Source of the DNA: Ceratotherium simum simum
Lineage: Eukaryota; Chordata; Mammalia; Perissodactyla; Rhinocerotidae
Length of the DNA stretch: 64,000 bases
NCBI RefSeq assembly: GCF_000283155.1
Contig: NW_004454207.1
Coordinates: forward strand, 6,342,553-6,406,552
Direction: 5' to 3'
In this document: positions 1 to 12,107 of the stretch, in pieces
How the letters are laid out: each line of letters opens with the position of its first letter
How positions within the stretch are numbered: position 1 is the first letter of the stretch
Made by a program: the position numbers and the translations under genes
Notes under the pieces: generated by a model
The model's input: the letters and a program-made list of their open reading frames with translations, nothing else
Told to the model about the DNA's origin: nothing
The model's database searches: none

Positions 1-22
1 CTCTATTACTCATTTTTAAACA

Positions 23-516
23 CAGGTTCTTTACGTTGGTTCTCAGATCTCCAAGGGATCTGTGGATGGAATTCAAGGGGACTCTGACCTTGGATGGTGA
101 AAAAAAGTACATCTTTATTTTGACTAACAATGGATATTTAGCATTTTCATCAATTAATGAATGCAGGCAACAAATCACAGTACTATTGGCCCTAACTGTG
201 ACTTTGTCATCAATAAATCAGGTTCATATTGCATCACAGCTGTTGCAGATATTTTGAAATATCATTTATGCTAATCACTACTTCAAAGTTTTGTCAGTTA
301 TTAGAATTAGTATTCGAATTTCTGCTAGTTCTTGATAATGCCATGATAAAAGAGCATACATATTACTGTATCACAAATTAGTATATTTTAATATAATTGG
401 CTTCCCTTGTAATCCTATGTTTTATTTTTTGCATTTGAAAACATCAGTCCTAAAAGGGATCCATAAGGCTTCACTGGACTGCCAAAGGGTCCATGGCACA
501 AAAAGTGAAGAACCTC
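23..516. mobile_element. Ancient DNA-transposon fossil, about 490 bp
   Basis: The stretch opens with caggttctt (23-31) and closes with aagaacctc (508-516), an imperfect terminal inverted repeat (8 of 9). The interior, including the phrases about a ‘gggatctgtgg' near 55 and ‘gggtccatggcac' near 487, resembles a widespread old mammalian DNA-transposon consensus whose name I cannot give with certainty. The short ORF at 36-257 lies inside it and is not a gene. Confidence 0.5.
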
Positions 517-1624
517 CTTCTTAATAGAGTATGGATTATGAGTTATCGTATCTTAATTTTCTGACCACAATTAAAGAAAGCAGTTTCCTACTTAAGTGTT
601 TTTCATGGAAAATCTTTAAAAAAAATTAAAGGTTAAACGGGAATTCTTTTCTGTTGGCTCATGTGTGGGCCCTACAAGGTACTTTGCAGATACCTTTGAC
701 TTCAATTTGAGAATTTGTCTTCAGGGGATAAGTTATTACCATGGACAGAAATTTAAGAAGGAAAGGTTTTCTGGTCTATGATGGGCTGCATTCAGTAGAT
801 CACTGTTAAATCCATGGGAGGGGAGAAAAGATTCTGATTCACTTTCTTGTAGATTGTGGTGTAGAGGTTACACTCTCCTAGAAGTTTGCACAGACAGTAC
901 CTCTTGCCTCTTCCTTTCCTGTGTCACGATCCTCCGTGGAGCAGATGTGGGAGCTTGGATGCTCCATGAGAATTGGGACCCTGACTTTTTCTCGTGGAGC
1001 TGTTCTCTGACTTATCCTGATGGAGAGTGATCAGAGATTTAACCACGAAACCATGTCATTTCCTGGCTGGCACTATGAATGCAGAAAACACAGGCAAAAT
1101 GGCTGGAGGGAGGTTTAAATAAAATGCCATAACTGACTTTTCCCCAAGGCGTTATTTTTGCGAAAGATGGCAGAGTGAATTTGCTGTGATGTGAAGGCAT
1201 CATTCTGGTTTGTTACTTGATCATGACCAGCCCCTTTATCTTTAAGGCAGTTTTGGTAGCCTTTTAATGTTGTCTAGCAGGACGCTGAAGGAGCACACGT
1301 AAGGAGTAGGTAGTTGGTACTTGGTTCTGTGACAGGTGCCATCTTGTAAAAAAAAAATACATATATATATATTTGTGAAATTTCAAATTCATTTTTATTC
1401 CCCACAAAGTTTGTGAATCTGGGTCCTTCACCTTCTTTTGTTTCCAAGTTACATTTTCTTCTTCTCCCTGTAGGGAAGCAGTTCTTCTGAGTGTGATCAA
1501 GCACTATACATGAGAACCTCGGTTATCCCACCTGTAGGCAAAAATCGTATCATGTTTATTTTAGAGTGATCTAGAAAAAGGAGATGATAACAAAAACAAA
1601 AAAACCCCACATTTCTATTCTGGC

Positions 1625-2180
1625 AACATTTTTGGTGATAATTTTATTACCATACAAGTCACATACCATAAAAGTCACTCATTTAAAGTGTACAATTCAG
1701 TTGTTTTTAGTATATTCACAGGATTGTGCTACCTTCACCACAATCAAATTTAGATCATTTCTATTACCTCCAGCAAGAAACCCCATACCCTTTAGCAGTC
1801 CCCCACACTAGCCCTAGACGACCACTAATCTACTTTCTGTCTCTATAGATTTGTCTATTATGGACATTTCATATAAATGGAATCATACAATTTATGATCT
1901 TTTGTGTCTGGCTTCTTTGACTTAGCAGAATGTTTTTAAGGTTCATCTATGTTGTAGCATGTATCAGTATTTCATTCCTTTTTATGGCCAAATAATATTC
2001 CATTTTATGGATATGCCACATTATGTTTATCCATTCGTCTGTTGGTTGGACATTTGGGGTGTTTCCACTTTTTGGCTATTATGAATAATGCTGCTATGAA
2101 CATTCACGTATAAGTTTTTATGTGGACATATGTTTTCAATTCTCTAGGCTATATATTTAGGAGCAGAATCAAATGTATAT
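1625..2180 (-). mobile_element. Old L1 3'-end fragment
   Basis: On the minus strand this reads as the familiar L1 3' region: an aatggaatattatttggcc-like phrase (complement near 1985-2005), rescue phrases for tttatatgaaatgtcc, and a run to the 3' UTR. It is an old L1M-type copy, truncated at both ends, with no intact ORF. Confidence 0.75.
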
Positions 2181-2548
2181 TTTTTAAAGGAAATTAAAAT
2201 GAATTAAATGTTACAGAATCTCTGAAGCACTTTTAGAAACTGTTAACTTCCATAGAGTGGTTTGCAAACCAGTGATAAGTGGACAGAATGTTGATTTTTT
2301 TGTGTGTGTTGGGTAGATATGGCTTGAATCTTGGTAGACTGTGGCATGAGTTTTGTCAAGTTATTTGTGAATATCTTTCTTTGTATATAAAATGTTAGTA
2401 CCTCTGGGTGTTTTAAGGGTTGATAGACTGCATAAGTACTTACAAATATTCACTGTCCCTTTCCTAATATCGTCTTTGGACATGGATTTGCTTTGGCCAG
2501 TTGTCTTTGAGGGGAGGTGATGTGTACCTTCTTCCAGGCAAAAGCTTT

Positions 2549-2790
2549 TTTTTTTGGTGAGGAAGAGTGGCCCTGAGCTAACATCTGTTGCCAATCTTCC
2601 TCTTTTTGCTTGAGGAAGATTGTCTCTGAGCTAACATCTGTGCCAGTCTTCTTCCATTTTGTATATGGGATGCTGCCACAGCACGGCTTGATGAACAGTG
2701 CGTAGGTCCGTGCCCAGGATCTGAACTTGCGAACCCTGGGCCGCTGAAGCAGAGCATGTGAACTTAACCACTGTGCCACCAGGCTGGCCC
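2549..2790 (-). mobile_element. ERE SINE
   Basis: Equine-type repetitive element on the minus strand, with a T-rich tail at the left, the paired ‘gagctaacatctgt' body and a tRNA-derived head (ggccagcc complement) at the right. It is flanked by a 15-bp target-site duplication, 2534-2548 and 2791-2805 (ccaggcaaaagcttt / ccaggcagaagcttt, one mismatch), so insertion was by L1-type retrotransposition. Confidence 0.93.
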
Positions 2791-3016
2791 CCAGGCAGAA
2801 GCTTTAAGAGCTAACATGTGGTTCGCTGTGTCTCTTTTCCCTTCTGCCATGACAACCACTGATGTTCCAGATAGGCATAGCTTCATCAGCTTGGGTACCA
2901 GAATGAAAACAATGTTGGGCAGAGCCCCAATACCCAATAGACTTTGTAGCATTAGCAAGGAAAAAAAAGTATCAGTTTAAGCCATTAAGATTTGGTGACT
3001 ATTTGAAACTTCAGTA

Positions 3017-3227
3017 CAGTGGTCCTCAATTGGAGCAATTTTGCACTCCCCACCCTGAGACATTTGGCCATGTCCGGAGACATTTTTTGGTTATCACAAC
3101 CGGGGAAGGTGCTACATTGGCATGTGGTGGGTAAATGCTGCTAGATATCCTACAGTGCACAGGACAGCCTCTGCAACAAAGAATTATCTGGTCCAAATGT
3201 CGGTAGTGCTGAGGTTGAGAAACCCTG
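3017..3227 (+). mobile_element. hAT-Charlie element, MER20-like
   Basis: Starts cagtggtcctcaa, contains the gacatttggccatgtccgg / gacattttttggttatcac core and ends gttgagaaaccctg, matching a MER20-type non-autonomous hAT consensus from memory. Flanks at 3009-3016 (cttcagta) and 3228-3235 (ctttagta) form an 8-bp target-site duplication with one change, as expected of hAT elements. Confidence 0.85.
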
Positions 3228-3499
3228 CTTTAGTATAACCTGGTTTACCCTGATTGATGCAGGGGTTTTGCAAAAAGATTAAATGGAATAAATTATATAT
3301 AACACTTAGCACACAGGGTGGCCTCCTTGTTTTTGTAATTATGTGGCAGACCCTGGCAATAGCTCTGAGGTCTTCCCTTGTGTCTCTGGGAAAAGGGATC
3401 TTTTCCAACTTTCCTAGGATTTGGTAGTTCAGTTTAATTGTAGTTCTGTTCATAAATTGTCTCGATTTTAGCAGAATCATTTACCCCTTAAAAAAGAGA

Positions 3500-3735
3500 G
3501 GGAACTAACATTAAATGCTTATTTGGTACCAGGCTCTCTATATATTTTGATTTTTTACAAATACTCTGAAGTTGATATTCCCATCTCCATTTTGTTTTAG
3601 ATGAAGAAATTGAGGCACTGGAGTTAATTTGACCAAGAACACACTGCTTGTAGGTGGTAGGTCTAGGATTTGACCCAAATATGTTTGCCTGCAGAACGCT
3701 GTTCTTTCCACAGTGCTATACTACCTCTTTAACAT
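3500..3735 (-). mobile_element. MIR SINE
   Basis: Minus-strand MIR: the complement of the core appears as gatgaagaaattgaggcac followed by the tail-to-head phrase about aacacactgcttgtagg and a ‘tatactacctctt' end. Old and diverged. Confidence 0.7.
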
Positions 3736-3788
3736 TGGTTTCAACATAAAGAAAGGAAGGCAATGCCCGAGTGATAACAATTATGTGT

Positions 3789-4305
3789 TGTAGTAGTTAT
3801 CTATTGCTGTGTAACAAATTACCTCAAAACTTAGCACTTTAAAACAACAAACATTTATCGTCTCGCACATTTCTGAGAATCAGGAATCTGGGAGAAGCTA
3901 AGCTGGGTGGTTCTGGCTCAGGATCTCTCTTGAGGTTGCAGTCAATTTGTTATCCAGTGCTGCAGTCATCCGAAGGCCTGATTGGAGATGGAGGATCTGC
4001 TTCCATGATGGCTGTTGACAAGAGGCCTCAGTTCCTTACCATGTGGGCCTCTCCTTAGGTCTGCTTCTGTCTTCATGACATGACAGCTGGCCTCCCCCAG
4101 AGTGAGGGATCTGAGAGAGACAGCAAGACGGAAGCCAACAGTATCTTTTATGTCCTTGCCTCAGAAGTCACATATCATCACTTCTGCCTTATTCTCTTTG
4201 TCACACAGACAACCCTGATACAATGTGGGAAGGGGCTATACAAGGGCATCCTGAATAGCAGGAGATGGAGATCATTGGGGGCCATCTTGGAGGCTGGTTA
4301 CTACA
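3789..4305 (-). mobile_element. MaLR-type solitary LTR (MLT1-like)
   Basis: Complement of an LTR ending ...caacagatagataact-type sequence: it begins tgtagtagttatctattgc and ends ggttactaca, giving TG...CA borders. Flanking pentamers tgtgt (3784-3788) and tatgt (4306-4310) match at 4 of 5, consistent with an old ERVL-MaLR insertion. The 105-codon ORF at 4080-4397 overlaps it and is not a gene. Confidence 0.65.
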
Positions 4306-4430
4306 TATGTAGGATCCTTATTTCCCATAGTTGCAAAATTATAAATTGCATTTCATTTTCATATTCTAAAATTCCAGACCAGAATTTCATACTTTAAAAT
4401 ACCCAAGTCGTTCAAAATGTAAATGAAAGT

Positions 4431-5005
4431 ATAAGTTTGCTTTTATAAACATTTAGTGAATGGGCAAAATCAAATACTTAATATAAAAGCTATGTTGCAA
4501 ATACTTCATTTGGAGGATTTGTATCTTAATGGGCTGAACTAGCAGAGGCCTCTTTGACTCCTGAGAAGTTTGGACTGCTGGTGCTTTCTTTGTTTTCTGG
4601 AAAACCTCCCTCCACCAAACACTGAATTTTCCAAAGCCCTTCCAATTTCCTCACGTTTTTATTGCTGATTTGATATGCTTGAGTGACAGCCAAAATATAA
4701 GATAAATGGTAGATGCAAAGACTGGGTGGTTTCCATGGAGACTTCTTGCACGAACCCTTCCTTTCTTTGTCCAGCTATTGCTGGGAACATCCCTTTCCAG
4801 TTAACTTGTAGTGCCTGTCTATTCAAGTGGCTCTTGTAAAGGGGATTTGTTTAAACAAATTCAGAACTGAGCTTTTCTATATGTCTTTAAGATTGGATTA
4901 GGTTTTCCCGAAACTTGAGGATATTAATGGGTACTCTTCCTAAAGCAATTTAACTATGCTTTTGTTTATTATACTTGGTTTGAGCTTTGGAGAATAAAAG
5001 AAGGG
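4431..5005 (+). repeat. Duplicated intron block, copy A
   Basis: This uninterrupted block is paralogous to 10766-12107 in the same orientation. Identity is clearest at 4720-4747, a 28-base perfect match to 11516-11543; order is preserved throughout (aaaatcaaatactt..., tctggaaaa..., gatttgat.tgcttga..., gatattaa...). Overall similarity looks like 70-80 percent by eye. It is either an old segmental duplication or two copies of a repeat family I do not recognise. Confidence 0.75.
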
Positions 5006-6478
5006 CCCTGACTGGCTACAGAGGTATATGGATTTACTGTGTCTAATCGTGCAACCATGAAATAAAAAATGTTTCCACCTCAGGAATCAACCCATCATTT
5101 TTAACCACTGTTGATTGCATTGGCTTTTTGCCTCCTTTAAGTATTTTCCTTTTTCTTTCAAAATTGTGTTCAGTTGGATGTGACCAATTCTACACAGAGG
5201 CTGGCTCACTCACTTTCATGCTTGACTCCTGCTGTCCAATGTCATGCTTCATTTACACAGTGATAGCTTTTCTTGACTTTATCTGTTCACTTGACATCCT
5301 GTGCATCATATTTTCTTTCTTAGACATAGGAAGTTGAAAAAAATTCAGCATTTGAAGAAAATTTGCAAAAAGTGAATAGCATTGTGAAAAAGGCAGCTTT
5401 AATTTTAATTTTCACTGTGGCCAGAATAGGTGGCCACCTGATGGGCAGATCTGCCTTCTCATTGCACACTGTCCAGTGTAGGTGCCCAGGTCAATCAAGG
5501 TCAAGCTAGTCAGCAATATTACCTTTGGTTCTAAGTGTAGCTGTGTACAAGGGATCTTACCATAATTAATAGAGGTTATAGTAAAAACGAGGTCTCAAAA
5601 TTGTCTGCATGGATGGTGGCATGGGGATGGAGTAGTTGTCTAGTATTTGAAAGTCGGGAAGCTGGAGGTTTTTGTAATTTTAAGATATCCATTATCAATT
5701 TTAAGAATTTTTTGATCATTATCAATGCATAACTAATGCTATTTTCTGATCCTGAGATTTTGTGGACAATCATTTTGAAAAGGGGCCAGAATAAGAATAA
5801 AAATTAATTATGAAAATCTATTTGAAAGGCTGATTACGCTGTGATTCGTTACAGATGTGTTTATGCAACTTATATATTGTGTTTTTACTTTGGGGACTAG
5901 CATTCTTAAGAGCTTACTTTTACTTTGGACTTTGTAATGTGCGTCAGCTATGTCAGCTCACGAGCCTGTTTTCATCTGTGCATCATGTTATATTGGGACT
6001 TGGATGGAATGTAAATCTTTTATTGGCCTAAATCTGAGTCTAATCCTCTGCATGGCTTTGGTAGAAAATCAATTTCCTCTGCTCTGTCAAGATTTTTCAG
6101 GTCAGTGCTCTTTGGAAGTTTCCCAGTTCTCTTAGATTAAAATAGATTTTGTTTCTGTGCTACATACTGGTATCCTTTAGTAGGACACTGGGATTTAGAA
6201 AGTGAGAAAACAGAGCCTGACAAGATGTCCATGAGTTCTTCTATTTCAGTTAACTTGTTGCCACACTGCACCTTTGAGGAGCCAAGGAGTTTGTTTTCTA
6301 AAGGCATCATTTGGGGAGCAGTTACAAGTGACACCTGTAGATGAGGCCATGCGCTTGACTTTAATGAGTTCCACTTGGTTACCTGCTTACTAGGTTACTA
6401 CAAGTGAATGGAAAAGAGAAGAACTAGTCATGCCGCACTCAGTCCATTTAACTAGTATGGGCCATTGGAGCTGGAAGT

Positions 6479-6575
6479 AGGTGACCAACTTGGACTTTCT
6501 CAGTTTTACCACTGAAAATCCTACATCCTGAGAACCCCCTCAGTCCCAGGCAAACCAAGATGGTTGGTCACCCTA
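6479..6575. mobile_element. Small terminal-inverted-repeat element
   Basis: Left end aggtgaccaact (6479-6490) and right end tggttggtcaccct (6561-6574) form an inverted repeat enclosing about 97 bases; the interior also has partly mirrored tcctgagaacccc / cagtcccagg phrases. The size and palindromic layout fit a MITE-like DNA transposon fossil. Confidence 0.55.
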
Positions 6576-6960
6576 GCAGTGAAAAGCATGGGGATGGTGG
6601 TTTGGAACTGGTGAGTATCCTTACAGATATTTTATGGGGGGGATTTATTATAGACATGTAGCATCTTGCTGCCCAACAATGCCAGTGGGTGAGTGATTCT
6701 ACTTTGATTTGACTGAAAAACAATGGGATGAGAAGAGGTAGAGAATTTTCTACCTTCTGAACCTAAGAGGGTGTGTTTAGGGGATGTTTTGGTAAAAAAA
6801 TTATTACCATTAATGTTTATCATTTTCTTCAACAATGCAAGGATCTTTAACTCCACTTTTCCTTTCTCCAAACTTGTGTTATTTTTACCTTATATTTTAG
6901 TACTATATATTAGATTTTACAAGACATTATTATTTTATGCAGGTATTGTTTATTTAGATC

Positions 6961-7180
6961 ATAGTTCAGCAAACTTTTCTATAGAGGGCCAGATGGTAAC
7001 TATTTTAGCCTCTGTGGGCCATATGGTCTGTCATAACTACTCAACTCCACTGTTCTAGTGCCAAAGCAGCCGTAGGTAATATGTAAATGATTGTGCATGC
7101 CCATGTAAAATAAAACTTTATTTACGAAAACAGGCAGCGGGCCAGATTTGGCTTACAGACCTTAGTTTGCCAACTCCTAA
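6961..7180 (+). mobile_element. hAT-Charlie element, MER58-like
   Basis: Contains the characteristic core gggccagatggtaactattt, aataaaactttatttacga, caggcagcgggccag and tagtttgccaactcc. Flanks tttagatc (6953-6960) and tttagatt (7181-7188) are an 8-bp target-site duplication with one change. The family name is from memory. Confidence 0.8.
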
Positions 7181-7757
7181 TTTAGATTTATCTACATATC
7201 TACTACCTTGTTTTCCGTTCACTTCTTGTTACATCTCTGAGGTTCTCTCTGGGTTCATTTTCAAGGCAAGGATGTCTGCTCCCATCTCTGTTTTTCAGCA
7301 TTGTGCTGAAAGTTCTAGCCAGTGCAATAAGGCAAGAAAATAAAACGAAAGGCATACAGATCAGAAAGGAAGAAATGAAACTGTCCCTATTTGCAGAAGA
7401 CATGATTGTCTGCGTATAAATCCCAAGGAATCTACAAAATAACTCCTAGAAGTAATAAGTGAGTTCAGCAAAGTCACAGAATACAGTATAATACAAAAAT
7501 CAATTGTATTTCTATATAATAGCAATGAATATGTGGACACTGAAATTACAATAACATTTACAATTGCTCAAAAAATAGGTGTAAATCTAACAAAGCATGC
7601 ACAGGACTTGTATGCCGAAAACTACAGAATGCTGATGAAAGAAATCAAAGAAGATCTAAATAAATGGAGAGACATACCATGTTCATGGATTAGAAGACTC
7701 AACATAGTAAAGATGTCATTTCTCCCCAAATTGATATACAGGTTTAACAAAATTCTT

Positions 7758-7999
7758 TTCTTTTTTTGGTGAGGAAGACCAGCCCTGAGCTAACATCCGA
7801 TGCCAGTCCTTCTCTTTTTCTGAGGAAGATTGACCCTGGGCTAACATCCGTGCCCATCTTCCTCTACTTTATATGGGATGCCACCACAGCATGGCTTGGC
7901 GAGCTGTGCATTGGTGCATGCCCAGGATCCGAACCTGTGAACCCCAGGCCGCCGCAGCGGAGCGCGTGCACTTAACTGCTATGCCACTGGGCCAGCCCC
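7758..7999 (-). mobile_element. ERE SINE inside L1
   Basis: Minus-strand ERE with complete head and body. An exact 13-bp target-site duplication, taacaaaattctt at 7745-7757 and 8000-8012, flanks it, and removing the SINE plus one copy restores the L1 ORF2 sequence. Confidence 0.96.
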
Positions 8000-8563
8000 T
8001 AACAAAATTCTTATTAAAAAGATCGCAGCAAGATTTTTTTGTAGATATAGATTTTATTAGATATAGATATTATAGATATAGGTTTTACTCTAAAATTTAT
8101 ATGGAAAGGCAAAGGAACTAGAATAACTAAAATAATTTTGAAAAAGAAAAATAAAGGAGGTGGAATCAGTCTGCCTGACTTCAAGACTTATATAACTGCA
8201 GTAATCTAGACTGTGTGGACTTGGTGGAGGAATAGATACCTAGATCAGTGGAGCAGAACAAAGAACCCAGAAATAGACCCCCAGAAATATGCCCAGTTGA
8301 CTTTTGACAAAATTGCAAAAGCAGTTAAATGGAGGAGGAAAGATAGCTTTTTCAACAAATGATGCTAGATCAGTTGAACATCAGTAGGCAAAAAAAAGGG
8401 CCTTGATCTAAATCTCACACCTTTTAAAAAAAAAAACTCAAAATGGATCACAAACTTACATGTAAAACATAAAACTATAAATTAAAAAAAAATAGGAGAA
8501 AATCTTCGGGACCTCGGACTAGGCAAAGAGTTCTTAGACTTGACATCAAAAGTATGATCCATA

Positions 8564-8800
8564 GGGGCCAGCCCCATGGCGTAGCGGTTGAGTGCACGCG
8601 CTCTGCTGCTGGTGGCCCGGGTTTGGATCCCGGGCTCGCACTGATGCACTGCTTGTCAGGCCATGCTGTGGCAGCGTCCCATATAAAGTGGAGGAAGATG
8701 GGCACAGATGTTAGCCCAGGGCCAGTCTTCCTTAGCAAAAAGAGGAGAATTGGCATGGATGTTAGCTCAGGGCTGATCTTCCTCACAAAAAAAAAAAAAG
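8564..8800 (+). mobile_element. ERE SINE inside L1
   Basis: Plus-strand ERE: head ggggccagcc, box A-like tggcgtagcggtt, box B-like gtttggatcc, body and A-rich tail. The 16-bp target-site duplication aaaagtatgatccata is exact (8548-8563 and 8801-8816). Confidence 0.96.
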
Positions 8801-8989
8801 AAAAGTATGATCCATAAAAGGAAAAAATGATAAAATGGATTTCATCAAGATTAAAAACTTTGAGAAAGACCTTGTTAGGAGATAAGCTGCAGAGTGGGAG
8901 AAAATATTTGCAAACCACAAAACTGACACAGGATTATCTGCAATGTATAAAAAAAACCTCTCAAAACTCAATGGTAAAAAAAACAAACA

Positions 8990-9215
8990 GGGGCTGGCCC
9001 GGTGGCATAGTGGTTAAGTTCACACACTCTGCTTTGGCGGCCCAGGGTTAGAGGGTTTGGATCCTGGGCGGGGACATATGCACCGCTTATCAAGCCATGC
9101 TGTGGCAGCATCCCATATGAAGTAGACGAAGATGGGCACGGATGTTAGCCCAGGGCCAATATTCCTCAGCAAAAAGAGGAGGATTGGCAGTAGATGTTAG
9201 CTGAAGGCTGGTCTT

Positions 9216-9255
<40 letters not shown>
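8990..9255 (+). mobile_element. ERE SINE inside L1, (CA)n tail
   Basis: Plus-strand ERE whose 3' tail is a CA repeat of about 17 units (roughly 9221-9255) in place of poly(A). The L1 sequence resumes directly after it (aatccaattagaaaatggg). A clean target-site duplication is not visible because both flanks are A/C-rich. Confidence 0.92.
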
Positions 9256-9258
<3 letters not shown>

Positions 9259-10832
9259 TCCAATTAGAAAATGGGTAAAAGACATGAAGAGACATTTTCA
9301 GTGAAGAGGATATACAGATGACAAAGACATAAAAAGATGTTCAACATCATTAGGCACTGGGGAAATGCAAATTAAAGCCAAATGAGGTATCGGTAACATA
9401 CCTATCAGAATAGCTAAAAAAAAAATATTGACGTCACTAAATGCCGCAGAGAAACAAGATCGCTTATACCTTGCTATTGGGAATGTACAATGATATAGCC
9501 CCTCTGGAAAAGTTTGACAGTTTCTTAAAAACACTAAATATGCAACTACCATATGTAACCCAGCAATTGTACTCCTGGGCATTTATTCCAGAGAAATGAG
9601 GATTTATGTTCACACAAAAACCTGTACACAAATGTCTATAGTTGCTTTATTCATAATAGCCCATAACTGGGAATGATACAGATGTCCTTCAATGGGTGAA
9701 TGGTTAACAAATTGGTATATCCACACTATGGAATACTATTCAGCAATAAAAAGGAATGAACTGTTAATACATGCAACAACCTGGATGGATCTCCAGAGAA
9801 TTATGCTGAGAGAAAAAAGCCAATCCAAAATTTTTACATACTATATGATTCCATTTATATAATGTTCTTTAAGTGACAAAATTATAGACGTGGAGAACAG
9901 ATTATTGGTCCCCAGGGGTTGAGGGGGTAGGGGTAGGAGGGAAATGATTGACTATAAAAGGGCAGCATGAAGGATACTTGTGGTGATAGAAATATTCTCT
10001 ATCTTGACCGTATCCGTGTCAACATCCTGGTTGTGATATTGCACTATAATTTTTCAAGATGTGACCATTATGGGGAAACTGGGTAAAGGTTATGGAGGAT
10101 CTCTCTGTATCATTTCCCACAACTGCATATGAATCTACAATTATCTCAAAATAAAAGTTTAATTTTAAAAAAGTAAGAAAAAAACCAGGATCTAAAGGGA
10201 ACCGAGTCAGAAGAATCATAAATATAATACTAAATAATGTAGCACTTTTATATTTCGTGGTGTTGTAAGGTTCTGGCCCAGTTTTGTTCTGAAATGGAGC
10301 TATGTGGGTCCATGTGAGTCCCTGTATGTAGGTGTAAGATTGACTTTTTTCCTCAAGTGCTTCTAATTTGGGATGCTATTCACTCTATGCCCTTTGAGTG
10401 GCTTTTGCCTCTGGTGTTCTGTTAGACACAAACTAGTTTCTTCATTTCAGTTCTAATGTCATTTCCAAGCACTGTTAACTTTTATGATCTCGTTTTTCAG
10501 TGGGTTCTCACCTAAGGGCCAGAATATCTGGACACTAGACTTATTTTTCCTGAGTGATTTTTTCTCTTTGCGTATGTGATAGAGATTTCTAGTTGTCCCC
10601 TGATACTTATTCCCTTCTTATCTTTTGTGGTAGAAACTCCAGTTTTGAACTGGGCATGTGGCTGCCCAGAGTAGAGCTTGCACTGCCTAGATTTCACTGT
10701 AGCTAGCTATGGTTATGTGACCAAGTACGAATCTTCTATTTTAATTCAGCCACAAACTAAATGGAGCTATCAGTTTGCTTTAACAAACACTTAGTGAATA
10801 GGTAGAATCAAATACTTTATATAAAAGCTGTG

Positions 10833-11282
10833 TGTTATGGGTTGAATTTTGTTCCCCTCAAAAGATATGGTGAAGTCCTAACACCCAGTACCTTGGAATG
10901 TGACCTTATTTGGAAATAGGGTCTTTGCAGATGTAATCAAGTTAAGATGAGGTCATATTGGCATATGGTAGGCCTCTAATCCAATACGACTGGTGTCCTT
11001 ATAAGAAGACAGGCATGTGAAGACACAGACACACAGGGAGAATGCCATGTGAAGATGAAGATTGGAGTGATGCATTTACAAGCCAAGGAACTTCTGGGAC
11101 TACCAGAAGCTAGGAGAGAGGCATAGAACAGATTTTCCCTCAGGGATCTTGGAAGGAACCAATCCTGCTGACACCTTGATTTTGGACTTCCAGCCTCCAG
11201 AACTATGAGATGATAAATTTCTTTTTTTTAAGCCACCTAGTTTGTGGTACTTTGTCATGGGAGCCCTAGGGAAACCAGTGCA
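10833..11282 (+). mobile_element. MaLR-type solitary LTR (MLT1-like), 450 bp
   Basis: Begins tgttatgggttgaatt and runs through gaatgtgaccttatttgg, gtcctta.taagaag, a ‘cctgctgacaccttgatt' phrase and ‘agccacctagtttgtgg', ending ccagtgca. Flanks ctgtg (10828-10832) and ctgtt (11283-11287) are a 5-bp duplication with one change. No internal retroviral sequence is attached. Confidence 0.85.
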
Positions 11283-11689
11283 CTGTTTTAAAACTTTGAG
11301 AGGTATTTTAAAAAATGGATTGGGCATGCAGAGGCTTCTTAATCTGAGTCTTGAGATGGTTGGACTGAATAAGCCTTCTTTTTCCTGGAAAATCACACTG
11401 TACCAAACAGACATTCTTCATTGCTCCAAAGCCCTGCTAACTTCCTTACGTTTTTATGGCTGATTTGATGTGCTTGAATGCCAGCCAAAGTATAAGGTAA
11501 AATGGTAGATACAGGGACTGGGTGGTTTCCATGGAGACTTCTTTCAAGAGCCCTTCCTATCTCAGTTCAACAGTTGTCAGGGAAACATTGTTTCAATTTG
11601 TGGGGTCTTCCAATTTGAGTGGCTCTTGGAAGAGGATATGGTTCAACTTCTTCAAGATCCTAATAAACAGTTCAGAAAAGAGCTTTTTA

Positions 11690-11942
11690 TTTTTATTTTT
11701 TATTATTATTATTTTTTTTGTGAGGAAGATTAGCCCTGAGCTAACATCTGTTGCCAATCCTCCTCTTTTTGCTGAGGAAGACTGGCCCTGGGCTAACATC
11801 CGTGCCCATCTCCCTCTACTTTACATGGGACGCCGCCACAGCATGGCTTGACATGGCTTGATCAGTGCGTGCTGGGGATCCGAACCCCAGGCCACCTCAG
11901 TGGAATGCACACACTTAACCGCTATGCCGCCGGCTGGCCCCC
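11690..11942 (-). mobile_element. ERE SINE
   Basis: Minus-strand ERE with T/A-rich tail and intact head complement. An exact 11-bp target-site duplication, agagcttttta, sits at 11679-11689 and 11943-11953. A short internal duplication (gacatggctt twice) lies near 11850. Confidence 0.95.
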
Positions 11943-12107
11943 AGAGCTTTTTAGATTCCCTTAAAGTTATAGTAGGTTTTTCTGTAACTTAGGGATATTA
12001 ACTAGTCCTCTGCTCAAAGTTATCAAACTACCCATTTGTTCATATGCAGAAAATGTCGTTTTTGAGCCTTGGGGGAGGAAAGCTGAGGTTCGAAGAAAGA
12101 AAGGCCC

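Larger units (their letters stand above)
7263..10175 (+). mobile_element. L1 3' segment with three nested SINEs
   Basis: Sense-strand LINE-1 covering the end of ORF2 and the 3' UTR. Remnants of the ORF2 protein are visible (for example LNKWRDIPCSW near 7655-7690, then the aggtttaacaaaattc segment), followed by the C-terminal region and a 3' UTR that ends in an aataaaa signal and A-rich tail near 10150-10175. The frame is broken by stops and by ERE insertions at 7758-7999, 8564-8800 and 8990-9255. It is 5' truncated and dead. The 79-codon ORF at 7533-7772 is an ORF2 remnant. Confidence 0.9.
10766..12107 (+). repeat. Duplicated intron block, copy B (interrupted)
   Basis: Paralogue of 4431-5005. 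The homologous parts are 10766-10832, 11283-11689 and 11954-12107; the MaLR LTR at 10833-11282 and the ERE at 11690-11942 were inserted later. A third SINE abuts its right end at 12108. The insertion-free copy A gives the empty-site structure. Confidence 0.75.

Noticed and set aside
7533..7772. 79-codon ORF with LNKWRDIPCSW-type sequence
   Set aside because: It is a fragment of L1 ORF2 inside a truncated, SINE-interrupted L1.
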